Assembly: GCA_016649875.1 (NCBI GenBank)
Contig: JAENWW010000001.1
Span: 1-64,000 of the forward strand
DNA from: Coriobacteriia bacterium
Lineage (GTDB): Bacteria; Actinomycetota; Coriobacteriia; WRKU01; JAENWW01
Direction: 5' to 3'
Length of the DNA stretch: 64,000 bases
Below are positions 1 to 8,117 of the stretch, piece by piece. Made by a program: the position numbers and the translations under genes. Position 1 is the first letter of the stretch, and every line of letters starts with the position of its first letter. The notes below the pieces were generated by a model, which was not told the DNA's origin, did not search any database, and worked only from the letters and a program-made list of their open reading frames with translations.

Positions 1-28
1 ACCGGAGAAAACGTACGTTTTCTCCGGT
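1..28. repeat. Perfect 28-bp palindrome at the left edge
   Basis: The first 28 bases are a perfect inverted repeat with 12-nt arms around TACG. It lies beyond the 3' end of hpf and could be the hairpin of a terminator whose U-run is outside the window. No T-tract is visible on either strand inside the window, so this stays a guess. Confidence 0.5.
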
Positions 29-101
29 CTCTTACACATATGTTGACGGTTGATTAACCTACCGTTAAGATTTGGAAATAAATGTCACTTATAGGCACGA
101 A

Positions 102-647
102 TCACTCCATACGCAAAAGCCCGAAATCGCCGGCCTCGCGCTTATACACGACGGCACTCTCACCGGTGGCATCGAGTATGAACATGAAGAAGTCGTGTCC
201 CAACATCTCCATATGTAAAATCGCTTCGTCCTCGCTCAAACGCAAATTCTTGAACTGTTTCGATCGCACGATTTCTCCGAGCGGTCCGAGTTCGGCTTCG
301 GTGTCGCCTGGGGCGCTACGAAATATCTCCTCGCCTTTTTGCCTACGAGAAAGCATGCGCGTCTTATACTTGCGCGTTTGCCGTTCGAAACGGTCGGTCG
401 CCGAATCGACCGCGGCATGCATATCGGGCGCAGCCTCTTCGACGCGCAATTTGTAATCGCGGAGGCTTCCGGTTATTTCGACATGGTTTTGATTGGGAAT
501 CGAAGGATTTCTGTCATGGCTCAAGACGATTTCGATGCTGAGCTCATCGCTTCCGACTGCACGTGAAACCTTGGATATCTTTTCCTCGATATACGCCTTA
601 ATCGGTGGAGAGACGGTCATGTGACGACCAGAAATGTTGACCTGCAT
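102..647 (-). CDS. hpf: Long-form ribosome hibernation promoting factor (HPF/RaiA)
   Basis: This protein binds the 30S decoding centre in stationary phase and pairs ribosomes into inactive 100S dimers. At 181 residues it is the long form. An S30AE domain covers residues 1-100, beginning with an 'SGRHMTVSPPIKAYIEEKISKV' type strand-helix. A C-terminal dimerisation domain covers about 125-181, with the typical 'SEDEAILHMEMLGHDFFMF' and 'VVYKREAGDFGLL' elements. The start is supported by AAGGGAG six bases upstream of ATG. It appears to be a single-gene unit, with tRNA genes on the opposite strand upstream. Function is assigned with high confidence from family features. Confidence 0.95.
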   Translation of the reverse strand: MQVNISGRHMTVSPPIKAYIEEKISKVSRAVGSDELSIEIVLSHDRNPSIPNQNHVEITGSLRDYKLRVEEAAPDMHAAVDSATDRFERQTRKYKTRMLSRRQKGEEIFRSAPGDTEAELGPLGEIVRSKQFKNLRLSEDEAILHMEMLGHDFFMFILDATGESAVVYKREAGDFGLLRME

Positions 648-882
648 GAAAAACTCCCTTCATGAAGCAATGGACGAATAAAACGGTCGGTGGAAAGTGC
701 CACCTCGCAATTCGACGATTCCATCAACGCGTCTACAATGAAAGGATACCGCTTACAAAATGAAAATCACACTTATTTCCCCCTTTTTGCACAAGTTTCG
801 CCCTCTGCACATAATTAAGCTTCCCCTGCGCCGAATACCCTCCCGCCCATCTGTCAAAACTGAAAATATTGTGTGCAAAGAC

Positions 883-911
883 TTGCGTATGCCCTCTATC
901 TTCGGTAACAT
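883..911 (+). promoter_or_regulatory. Putative promoter of the tRNA-Gly/tRNA-Cys unit
   Basis: TTGCGT (883-888) and TAACAT (906-911) are separated by 17 bp, and the -10 ends ten bases before the mature tRNA-Gly. The rest of the 648-921 gap shows no further gene on either strand. Confidence 0.45.
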
Positions 912-921
912 AATCCCTCGC

Positions 922-997
<76 letters not shown>

Positions 998-1080
998 TTG
1001 AATCTTTTTAAAAATCGTCCGTGCGGCTCCTCGGCGGCACGTCGATTTTCTTTAAGGGCTTTGCCCGACTTCACGTGTTC

Positions 1081-1154
1081 GGCGATGTGGCCAAGTGGTA
1101 AGGCAGAGGCCTGCAAAGCCTTTATCCCCGGTTCGAATCCGGGCATCGCCTCCA
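1081..1154 (+). tRNA. tRNA-Cys (anticodon GCA)
   Basis: The 74-nt cloverleaf has acceptor arms GGCGATG and CATCGCC, the loop CTGCAAA with anticodon GCA at 1113-1115, a T-arm with GGTTCGAATCC, and an encoded CCA. It lies 83 bp after tRNA-Gly and just before an intrinsic terminator, so the two tRNAs are probably one transcript. Confidence 0.97.
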
Positions 1155-1166
1155 AGATATTGAGAA

Positions 1167-1194
1167 AAACTCCCTTCAAAAGGGAGTTTTTTTA
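1167..1194 (+). terminator. Intrinsic terminator of the tRNA unit
   Basis: AAACTCCCT and AGGGAGTTT form a nine-pair stem around TCAAA and run into a T-tract on the plus strand. A-residues on the left side mean it could also end the convergent HAD gene, whose stop codon lies inside it. Confidence 0.85.
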
Positions 1195-1920
1195 TCTACT
1201 TAAGAGCGATAAAATTTCCGGGATGGAAGCTATCCGCGGTACGCCGCTCGTCTCTCTTTGCGCCGTCGGGTCCAACATCGTGTGAGAGGAGTGTTCGATA
1301 AGCACGGGATGCATTCCGACCGCACGGCAACCGGCGACATCTGCAATGGGGTGATCGCCGACATGTAGGGCGTTGTCCGCTGAAACGGACAGCGAGGAAA
1401 GCGCATGACGGAAAATATCGGGCTCCGGTTTGTGCATGCCGACTCCGGCGGATGCCGTGACGGAATCGATGTAGGCACCGAGCCCCAGCCCCTCGAGAAG
1501 CTCGTTCAGCCCCCTGCCCCAGTTCGAAATGATACCGATTCGGTACCCTCGCTCCTTCAACTCGGCGAACGTACTTTCCACTCCCTCGAAAAGACGCCAC
1601 GCCTGCGCATCGTCGAATGCATTATAGATATCATTTACCAGCTGCTCGATGTCTGATTCGATGCCGGCACGCCTCAATATCAAACTATAACCGTCAATCC
1701 ACATGCGCTGCTGCCTGTCGTGCTCCGACCAAAAGGATTCGTCGTTCTCATATGCCTGTGCATAATAATCGGCAAACGACACCATATGCTCATCGAAATC
1801 CTGCGCGGTTTTTTCAATCCCGTGGCTCTGGCATACTCGTGCCATCGTTGCACCGACGGAAGGATAGGGATAAAGAAGCGTGTTGCCTGCATCAAAGAAA
1901 ATCGCCGATATACCCGTCAT
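1192..1920 (-). CDS. HAD-superfamily hydrolase (subfamily IA)
   Basis: A 242-residue haloacid-dehalogenase-fold hydrolase, probably acting on a small phosphorylated metabolite; the substrate cannot be read from sequence. Motif I is FFDAGNTL, with nucleophile Asp10 but Gly at position +2, where phosphatases usually have Asp. This form is known in haloacid-dehalogenase-like and HDHD3-like members. Motif II is 'IGIISNWG', the motif III Lys is in 'MHKPEPD', and motif IV is 'VGDHPIADVAG'. A helical cap lies at about residues 18-90. It follows ccdA by 43 bp on the same strand and ends in the shared terminator. Confidence 0.85.
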   Translation of the reverse strand: MTGISAIFFDAGNTLLYPYPSVGATMARVCQSHGIEKTAQDFDEHMVSFADYYAQAYENDESFWSEHDRQQRMWIDGYSLILRRAGIESDIEQLVNDIYNAFDDAQAWRLFEGVESTFAELKERGYRIGIISNWGRGLNELLEGLGLGAYIDSVTASAGVGMHKPEPDIFRHALSSLSVSADNALHVGDHPIADVAGCRAVGMHPVLIEHSSHTMLDPTAQRETSGVPRIASIPEILSLLSR

Positions 1921-1963
1921 TTAGTTATCCAATCTTTTGATCGGGCGCGCCAAAATAGCACGC

Positions 1964-2656
1964 TCATATATATTGGGCCAAACTCGTGAAAAGCCCCGTA
2001 GCTATGAGAAATCCGAAAATAATCAGAATCACCCCGGCCACACGCTTTATGGCCATCGAGTGAACTGACATGAATTTCAGATACGGAGCGAAAAAACCGA
2101 ACAATAAGGCAACCGCCAAGAACGGCAGTCCGAGACCGACCGAATACACCACCAAGAGAAGCGTTCCCGACGCGACCGAAGCACTGCTCGCGGCAAGAGT
2201 CAGAATGGTCGCCAAAATCGGTCCGATGCACGGAGTCCAGCCGGCACCGAACGCCAATCCGGTAAAAAAGGCAGAATATCGACCGAAGACTTTCGTCTTT
2301 CCCATATCGAATCGTGCTTCGCCGTAAAGTGCCGGAATTTTTACAAAATCGGTCATGAGGATACCGAAGATAATCACCAGAATGCCGCCTGCGACGGTGA
2401 TGGTCTTCTGGTGCTGTTTGAGAATGCTCCCCAAAACCGAGGCGCTCGCTCCGAGCGCGATGAAAATCACGCTGAACCCCGCAATGAACAGCAGTGCCGG
2501 CACCACGGTTTTTGAAAGGGGCGGTTTTTCTTGGAGTTCCTCCGTGGAAAGACCTGTGAGGAAGGTCAGGTAGGCGGGAATCAACGGAAGTACACAGGGG
2601 GAAAAGAACGAAAGAAGACCGCCGAAAAATGCCGTCACAAATAATGTCGTACTCAC
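1964..2656 (-). CDS. ccdA: CcdA-type thiol-reducing membrane protein
   Basis: A 230-residue, six-helix transporter of reducing equivalents of the DsbD transmembrane-domain family. It moves electrons from cytoplasmic thioredoxin across the membrane for cytochrome c maturation or extracytoplasmic disulfide reduction. The reactive cysteine pair is visible: Cys21 in 'SFFSPCVLPLIPAYL' and Cys143 in 'GAGWTPCIGPI'. Translation probably starts at GTG behind AAGGGG. No cytochrome c assembly genes or thioredoxin-like partner are adjacent, so the substrate is unknown. Confidence 0.9.
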   Translation of the reverse strand: MSTTLFVTAFFGGLLSFFSPCVLPLIPAYLTFLTGLSTEELQEKPPLSKTVVPALLFIAGFSVIFIALGASASVLGSILKQHQKTITVAGGILVIIFGILMTDFVKIPALYGEARFDMGKTKVFGRYSAFFTGLAFGAGWTPCIGPILATILTLAASSASVASGTLLLVVYSVGLGLPFLAVALLFGFFAPYLKFMSVHSMAIKRVAGVILIIFGFLIATGLFTSLAQYI

Positions 2657-2712
2657 TGTACCAACCCCTTTATTGCTCTCGAATCACTCTCGAACCGGAA
2701 TGCCCTTGACGA

Positions 2713-3696
2713 CTAGTCTTGAAAGGGAAACTCTTTCGTCTCCTTATTCGCATCGGATAGTTGAATCAACACGATGGCGAAAACAATCACCGCTCCGCCG
2801 ACGGCAAGAGACCATGTTATCTTATCGCCGAACAAAGCCCACGAAAGGATGCCTGCCGTCACCGGTTCGAGCATGGCGGTGATCGAGGCATGCGTCGGCG
2901 ATATGTATTTGAGCGATATCAAGTATGCACCGAAAGGTATTATCGTCGACACACACGCCATGATGATGATGGCCGTCGCCTCGTGCGGATTTTTAAAAGG
3001 TGCCATCACCGCTTTCGGACCCAAGACGACCAACCACATGAGAGCCGCGAAAAAAAGACCATAGAATAACAGCGTGAGGGAGTCGAAACGCTCGCTGCCC
3101 ACGCCTCCCATAATCGAGTAAAACGCGAAAAACACCGCTGCTGCCAGACCCCAGAACAAAGCCTTCGGCGTGATGAGGAGTCCTCCTCCGTTAAAGGCTC
3201 CGACCACCACGGCACACCCCAAAATCGCAAGAAACACTCCGGCAAGCATCTGCCCTGTCGGTTTGTGTTTATAAACCAACACGCCGAATGCCAAGGTGAA
3301 AATAGGTGCGAGATATTCGAGCAATATCGCCGTCGTCACGTTACTCAGTGAAATCGCCTTAAAGTACGTGAAGTGCATTCCGGCAAGAGCCAACGCTCCG
3401 AAGGGGACCAAAAAAACCAACGATTTCGCTCCCTGCGGCAAGCGAAACGTCTTTCGAGAACCGATGATGAGTATGAGCCCCAAAATAAGCGTCGCCGACA
3501 AAGCACGCGAGCCTGAAAGCACCGTCGGTGTGATTGTGTACCCGAGCGGTGAAATCACCCAGTTTTTCGTCGCAGGGCCGGGGGACGTCATGAGCCAATG
3601 GGAAATGAGACCTCCGGTAGACCATCCGAGCGCGGCGATGACCGCAAAAAAATAGCCGCGCCGGTTATTTGACTTTTTCTGACCGAGAGATTGCAA
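2713..3696 (-). CDS. EamA/DMT-family membrane transporter
   Basis: A 327-residue protein of the drug/metabolite transporter superfamily with ten predicted helices in two EamA repeats (about 15-160 and 175-315). The first repeat has the characteristic 'ALGWSTGG' start and the second ends in 'GGAVIVFAIVLIQL'. Relatives export amino acids or small metabolites; substrate not assigned. The start appears to be TTG with only a weak ribosome site. It follows the radical SAM gene by 33 bp in the same direction and may be co-transcribed with it. Confidence 0.85.
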   Translation of the reverse strand: MQSLGQKKSNNRRGYFFAVIAALGWSTGGLISHWLMTSPGPATKNWVISPLGYTITPTVLSGSRALSATLILGLILIIGSRKTFRLPQGAKSLVFLVPFGALALAGMHFTYFKAISLSNVTTAILLEYLAPIFTLAFGVLVYKHKPTGQMLAGVFLAILGCAVVVGAFNGGGLLITPKALFWGLAAAVFFAFYSIMGGVGSERFDSLTLLFYGLFFAALMWLVVLGPKAVMAPFKNPHEATAIIIMACVSTIIPFGAYLISLKYISPTHASITAMLEPVTAGILSWALFGDKITWSLAVGGAVIVFAIVLIQLSDANKETKEFPFQD

Positions 3697-3729
3697 ACTT
3701 CTGCCCGAATCCTTTCATAAGAAGCGTTT

Positions 3730-5010
3730 CTACTTTTTCGATCGATACAGCTTTTGAAGTGCGACACCGAATACTTCCAGCTGGCGGAGCTCCGCAAAAC
3801 CCAGCGTCTCGGTAGCAACGACTTCGTGGGGAGTCTCGTGATCGAAAACGACACCGAGATCGTCGGCCTCATCCCACAGCGGAGTGCCCGGCAAAACGCG
3901 CAGGGTCGAAATCTGCAATGTGCCGGGATCGGCCGAAAGCACGAATCGCAGGGAATCCAAGACATCTTCAACGGTATCTCCGGGAAGTCCGATGATAAGA
4001 TCGGCCTCGACCGTTATCCCCGCCTTTCTGCACGCCGCTACGCCACGCAAATACTTTTCTTTATCAAGTGTGCGACTACAGGCGCGCAACGCCTTACAGC
4101 CCGTCGTCTGCGGCCCCGTCTCGACGCTTGCGACTCCCGCGCGCTTGAGGTCTTTTGCTTGGCTCTCGTCGATCGCCTCGATGTCGACCTCGATGGTATG
4201 CAAACGGATACCGCGCTTCGCCCACGGCTCCATAATGTCTGCGAGCTTCTTCAGGCGATCGGACGTCAGGTTGAACACCGAATCTATGAAAGAAAAGGCG
4301 GTCATTCCCGGCGTCGACGCCATCCGGGCGACGTCACGTTCGATACGCTTCCAACTATGCGATCTTATGCGGGTCGAGCCTTTCGCCTCGAAACAATACG
4401 CGCATCGGTGAGGACAACCGCGAAAGGACTCCAAATACGCCGACCCGTCGGTTGCCGGAGGATGAGCATCGGTATAAGGCGATGCCACCGAGTCGAGATC
4501 GGCAATCGGTTTTGCGGGCGGACCGACTTTCACGCGCCCGTTATCGTTGACGCTGACGCCGTCGATACCGAAGGGGTCTCCTCCGCGAGCGAATGAAAGC
4601 ATGATCTCAGGAAGAGTTCGTTCACCTTCGCCTTCAACGACCGCGAAAATTTCGCCATGCCTCGCAAGCGTCTCGCCCGGGGTCGGACCGACCTCCGGGC
4701 CTCCGACAACGAGTGAAATGACGGGATTTATCGACGAGAGAATGCGCGAGACGGTAAATATCGCCTCTGCGTTCCAACAATATACCGAAAAACACACAAA
4801 ATCAGGCACCGGGTCGAGTTCGAGGATGCGATACACCATCCACCACGGATCGAACGAGATTTCGAAGTCGAGCGTGGTCACCCAAATCTCGGGCAAACGC
4901 GAATCGCTTTTGAGCGCCTCCCTCAGATAAGCGTTGGCCTGCGACGTATAGCCGGGTTCGCTGACGCCCACCAAAGCGACGACGATTCTCTCCTTCTCCA
5001 AGGCTCTCAT
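3730..5010 (-). CDS. B12-binding-domain radical SAM protein
   Basis: A 426-residue radical SAM enzyme with an N-terminal Rossmann-like cobalamin-binding domain (about 1-150, 'VVGGPEVGPTPGE' and 'VVEGEGERTLPEI') and a radical SAM barrel from about 190. The iron-sulfur motif CPHRCAYC gives Cys199, Cys203 and Cys206. The B12 domain shows no DxHxxG motif, as in many class B members. Family members catalyse methylations or C-C bond rearrangements; the substrate is unknown. Its ATG overlaps the stop of the upstream radical-SAM-like gene by four bases (ATGA), implying coupled translation and probably a joint function. Confidence 0.88.
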   Translation of the reverse strand: MRALEKERIVVALVGVSEPGYTSQANAYLREALKSDSRLPEIWVTTLDFEISFDPWWMVYRILELDPVPDFVCFSVYCWNAEAIFTVSRILSSINPVISLVVGGPEVGPTPGETLARHGEIFAVVEGEGERTLPEIMLSFARGGDPFGIDGVSVNDNGRVKVGPPAKPIADLDSVASPYTDAHPPATDGSAYLESFRGCPHRCAYCFEAKGSTRIRSHSWKRIERDVARMASTPGMTAFSFIDSVFNLTSDRLKKLADIMEPWAKRGIRLHTIEVDIEAIDESQAKDLKRAGVASVETGPQTTGCKALRACSRTLDKEKYLRGVAACRKAGITVEADLIIGLPGDTVEDVLDSLRFVLSADPGTLQISTLRVLPGTPLWDEADDLGVVFDHETPHEVVATETLGFAELRQLEVFGVALQKLYRSKK

Positions 5011-5699
5011 GCACCGACCTCGACAACCGAGTAGAGGCGCACGCCGTTCAGACGTGTCATTCCGTCGCCGAACAGCGCGACGCCTGCCGGAGTGGCTATC
5101 TCATATGCTTGTTTCGCAAGAGCCTGAGGAACTTGTCCCCCGCTGCGAATTTCGACGCGAATCGCATCGACTCCGATGCGGCAAAACGCCCCGACGATCA
5201 AAGGGAGTTCGGTGATATTGTGCGAGCAGACCGCGGCGATGCCGACGACTGTGGCGGACACGCCGAGCTGAAGAGATACGGCGGTGATATTTTCCACACC
5301 GAGAACGACGGCATCGAAAAGACCGTGTATACCGGTGCGCTCGTCGTGTGAGCGTGCATCGCCTCCCGTAAGTACAACCTCGAATACACGCACTCCCGCC
5401 GCGATACTGCCCCGCGTGTTGTCCGAAGAACTCAGTGCACCTCCATCGGTTTGAATACCGATGCGTTCAAACGACGAATTCGCGCTTTCAGTGATTATTT
5501 CGACAAGACCGCGATGCTCGAACGGCTCGAATCCGTCGAACATGACACCCTGAAATCCTTGCAAAGAACAGTCTTTTGAGAGGTGCGACGATTTCGCCAG
5601 AACGGATGCGGTGGAATACGGTTCTTTTTCGGCGGCACCACAGTTCAAGCAGGGGGCGATTCCGCCCGAACCGAGCTGTATACCTGCAAACCGGAACAT
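5007..5699 (-). CDS. Radical-SAM-like protein lacking the CxxxCxxC motif
   Basis: A 230-residue protein that I do not recognise as a named family but whose layout follows a radical SAM barrel. There is a GGEP-like 'FDGFEPFEH' near residues 54-61, a segment 'LTGGDARSHDERTGIHGLFD' (110-129) like the substrate-strand motif of SPASM-type enzymes, and 'CSHNITELPLIVGAF' followed by 'GVDAIRVEI'. The cluster-binding loop is reduced to CLNC (Cys17, Cys20), so a standard site-differentiated 4Fe-4S cluster seems impossible without other ligands. Start chosen at the ATG preceded by GAGGAG; an upstream in-frame ATG lacks a ribosome site. It overlaps the B12 radical SAM gene by four bases. Confidence 0.75.
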   Translation of the reverse strand: MFRFAGIQLGSGGIAPCLNCGAAEKEPYSTASVLAKSSHLSKDCSLQGFQGVMFDGFEPFEHRGLVEIITESANSSFERIGIQTDGGALSSSDNTRGSIAAGVRVFEVVLTGGDARSHDERTGIHGLFDAVVLGVENITAVSLQLGVSATVVGIAAVCSHNITELPLIVGAFCRIGVDAIRVEIRSGGQVPQALAKQAYEIATPAGVALFGDGMTRLNGVRLYSVVEVGA

Positions 5700-5729
5700 G
5701 ATTCTCCTCAGTCGGAAATTTCCCGCACG

Positions 5730-5752
5730 AAAACGACATGAAAAACGACATG
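5730..5752 (-). repeat. 11-bp direct repeat in the leader of the radical-SAM-like gene
   Basis: CATGTCGTTTT occurs twice with a 12-nt period in the 5' leader, just downstream of a TATATT box (5753-5758) and upstream of the GAGGAG ribosome site. It could be an operator; no convincing -35 accompanies the TATATT. Confidence 0.4.
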
Positions 5753-5792
5753 AATATAGTCTAGCATGCAGACTCGGCACGGCTCACGACAC

Positions 5793-5822
5793 AAAAAATC
5801 GCAAGCTTAAACGGCTTGCGAT
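5793..5822 (-). terminator. Intrinsic terminator of tRNA-Leu
   Basis: A nine-pair stem ATCGCAAGC/GCTTGCGAT is followed by a T6 run on the minus strand, directly after the tRNA-Leu CCA end. Confidence 0.88.
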
Positions 5823-5833
5823 CAATGGTTATG

Positions 5834-5919
5834 TGGTGTCGGAGAAGGGATTTGAACCCTCACACCCTTGCGGGCACTAGCCCCTCAAGCTAGCGCGTCT
5901 GCCGTTCCGCCACTCCGAC
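5834..5919 (-). tRNA. tRNA-Leu (anticodon GAG)
   Basis: The 86-nt class II tRNA has acceptor arms GTCGGAG and CTCCGAC, the loop TTGAGGG with anticodon GAG (plus-strand 5884-5886), a long variable arm (TGCCCGCAAGGGTG region), a T-arm with GGTTCAAATCC, discriminator A and encoded CCA. It reads CUC/CUU leucine codons. Confidence 0.96.
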
Positions 5920-6003
5920 GTTTCGCCTGTTCGAGATAGTCGATTCGTCTCAAGACAGCGAACGCTAGTTTACCGAAGAATCACTCCGGTTTCAAGTAGT
6001 GCA

Positions 6004-6045
6004 ACAAAAAAAATGAGTGCCCCCCGCAATATCGAGGAGCACTCA
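6004..6045 (-). terminator. Intrinsic terminator of the opp operon
   Basis: GAGTGCTCCTCG pairs with the C/G-rich arm ending GGCACTC, followed by ATTTTTTTT on the minus strand, just after the oppF stop. Confidence 0.85.
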
Positions 6046-6058
6046 CAATCTTCATGTT

Positions 6059-7096
6059 TTATTCGGGATGAAATTCGCCTGGAGTCGCAATGGTTTGAGC
6101 GGCGATTTCGGCGGGAATCGGATACGGCTTGGCGAAATGACAGGCGCACAGATGACCCGGCGTCACTTCTTTTAGCTCGGGAGACTCTTGCGAGCAAATT
6201 TCTTGCGCAATGGGACAACGCGTATGGAAATGACACCCGCTCGGAGGATCGATGGGCGAAGGAGGATCACCCACAAGCAAAATACGTTCACGCGATGTCT
6301 GGATATCGGGATCAGGAATCGGGACCGCCGATAAGAGCGACTGAGTGTACGGATGGTTGGGCGATTCATACAAATCGCGCCAGCTACTTTTCTCAACGAT
6401 ACGGCCCAGATACATGACCGCGACATCGTCGGAAATATGCTGCACAACCGACAAATCATGGGCGATAAACAGATAGGCTATACCGTATCTGTTTTGAAGA
6501 TCTTCGAGTAAGTTGAGGATTTGCGCCTGAATCGACACGTCGAGCGCCGATACCGGCTCATCGCACACGATGAGTTTCGGCTCGAGCGCGAGCGCTCGTG
6601 CAATACCGATGCGCTGGCGTTGCCCGCCGGAAAACTCATGTGAATAGCGATTAATGTGCTCCGGGTTGAGGCCGACGATTTCCAAAAGCTCTTTCACATG
6701 AGCTTTGCGCTCTTTCTTCGTTCCGATTTTATGGATGATGAGCGGTTCTTCGACGATTTCACCGACGGTGAATCGCGGATTGAGAGAAGCATACGGATCC
6801 TGGAAGATGATTTGAACTTCTCGGCGAAACGCTTTGAGTTCTTTGCGATTCATTTTCAGCACATCGCGGCCCTCGAACGCGACCGAACCCGATGTCGGCT
6901 CGAGGAGACGCATAAAAGTGCGTCCGGTGGTCGATTTCCCGCACCCCGACTCACCGACGAGACCGAGTGTCTTGCTTTTTTGAACGGAGAACGTAACCCC
7001 GTCGACGGCTTTGACCGTCTGTTTTTGCCCGGAAAAAGAAGAGCCGTCGACCTTGAAATATTTCACAAGATCAGTTACTTCGAGTAAATCTGACAT
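6059..7096 (-). CDS. oppF: Peptide ABC importer ATP-binding protein OppF/DppF
   Basis: A 345-residue ABC ATPase that powers oligopeptide or dipeptide uptake at the cytoplasmic face. It has Walker A 'GESGCGKST' (about 48-56), Q-loop '[11 protein letters not shown]', signature 'FSGGQRQR', Walker B '[12 protein letters not shown]', and the C-terminal oligopeptide-transporter extension ending '[16 protein letters not shown]...' with its cysteine-rich segment typical of OppD/F. Its ATG overlaps the oppD stop by one base. It is the last gene of the operon. Confidence 0.95.
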   Translation of the reverse strand: MSDLLEVTDLVKYFKVDGSSFSGQKQTVKAVDGVTFSVQKSKTLGLVGESGCGKSTTGRTFMRLLEPTSGSVAFEGRDVLKMNRKELKAFRREVQIIFQDPYASLNPRFTVGEIVEEPLIIHKIGTKKERKAHVKELLEIVGLNPEHINRYSHEFSGGQRQRIGIARALALEPKLIVCDEPVSALDVSIQAQILNLLEDLQNRYGIAYLFIAHDLSVVQHISDDVAVMYLGRIVEKSSWRDLYESPNHPYTQSLLSAVPIPDPDIQTSRERILLVGDPPSPIDPPSGCHFHTRCPIAQEICSQESPELKEVTPGHLCACHFAKPYPIPAEIAAQTIATPGEFHPE

Positions 7097-8112
7097 TATC
7101 GGTTCAACTCCTTTTCCTTTTCCTCACGCGAAAAGCCGGCTTCTCCCGCAAAATGGCAGGAAGCCGTATGCAAGCCGCTGATCGACTTCGTTTCGGGAAC
7201 TTTCGTCTTGCAAATTTCCTTCGCATAGGGACAACGAGGATGGAACGTGCATCCGGCAGGCAGATCGATGAGACTCGGGGGCATGCCGTCAATCGGTTTA
7301 AGCGAGGATTTCTCCGTCATGTCGGCGCGCGGCAAAGAGCCCATCAAGCCCCACGTGTAAGGATGCGACGGCTGGTGGAAAACTTCTTCCGTCGTACCGT
7401 ACTCAACCGGACGGCCGGCGTACATGACGAGAACGTTATCGGCCATATCCGCTACGACACCGAGGTCGTGGGTAATCATGATAATCGCACTGCCGGTTCG
7501 TTTTTGGACGGCCTGCATGAGCTCGATTATCTGTGCTTGGATGGTGACATCGAGGGCGGTCGTGGGTTCATCGGCAATCAAAATATCAGGGTCGCAGGTC
7601 AGCGCCATGGCAATCATGACACGCTGACGCATACCGCCTGAAAACTGGTGAGGATAATCCTTCACCCGCTGTTCCGGGTTCGGTATGCCGACAAGGCGCA
7701 GAAGCTCGATCGAGCGTTCGATTGCTTCTTTTTTCCCGACGCCTTTGTGAATGCGCAACGGCTCGGAGAGCTGGCGACCGACGCGATATACCGGGTTGAG
7801 CGAAGTCATGGGGTCTTGAAATATCATAGCTATTTCATTGCCGCGAATATCGCGCATCTTTTTTTCGGGAAGCTCGAGCAAATTCTGCCCTTTGAATGTG
7901 ACCGTTCCCCCCTCGATTTTTCCGGGAGGCATCGATATGAGACGCATGATCGTCATGGCAGTCACCGATTTACCGGAACCGGATTCCCCGACGATACCAA
8001 TCGTCTGGTTTCCATCGAGTTCATACGACACACCGTTGACGGCCTTTACCACGCCGTCACGTGTATGAAAATACATTTTCAGGTCATCGACTTGTAACAA
8101 CTTTTCGCTCAC
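7096..8112 (-). CDS. oppD: Peptide ABC importer ATP-binding protein OppD/DppD
   Basis: A 338-residue ABC ATPase, the partner of OppF in a heterodimeric engine. It has Walker A 'GESGSGKS' (about 42-49), Q-loop 'FQDPMTSLNP', signature 'FSGGMRQR', Walker B 'ILIADEPTTALD', and the C-terminal 'GCTFHPRCPYAKEIC' region that in several relatives holds a 4Fe-4S cluster. It lies five bases after oppC. Confidence 0.95.
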   Translation of the reverse strand: MSEKLLQVDDLKMYFHTRDGVVKAVNGVSYELDGNQTIGIVGESGSGKSVTAMTIMRLISMPPGKIEGGTVTFKGQNLLELPEKKMRDIRGNEIAMIFQDPMTSLNPVYRVGRQLSEPLRIHKGVGKKEAIERSIELLRLVGIPNPEQRVKDYPHQFSGGMRQRVMIAMALTCDPDILIADEPTTALDVTIQAQIIELMQAVQKRTGSAIIMITHDLGVVADMADNVLVMYAGRPVEYGTTEEVFHQPSHPYTWGLMGSLPRADMTEKSSLKPIDGMPPSLIDLPAGCTFHPRCPYAKEICKTKVPETKSISGLHTASCHFAGEAGFSREEKEKELNR

Positions 8113-8117
8113 GGCTG

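Noticed and set aside
3665..3718. 17-codon minus-strand micro-ORF MKGFGQKFAISRSEKVK before the EamA gene
   Set aside because: It overlaps the EamA start in another frame and lacks a ribosome site; a regulatory leader peptide is not supported.
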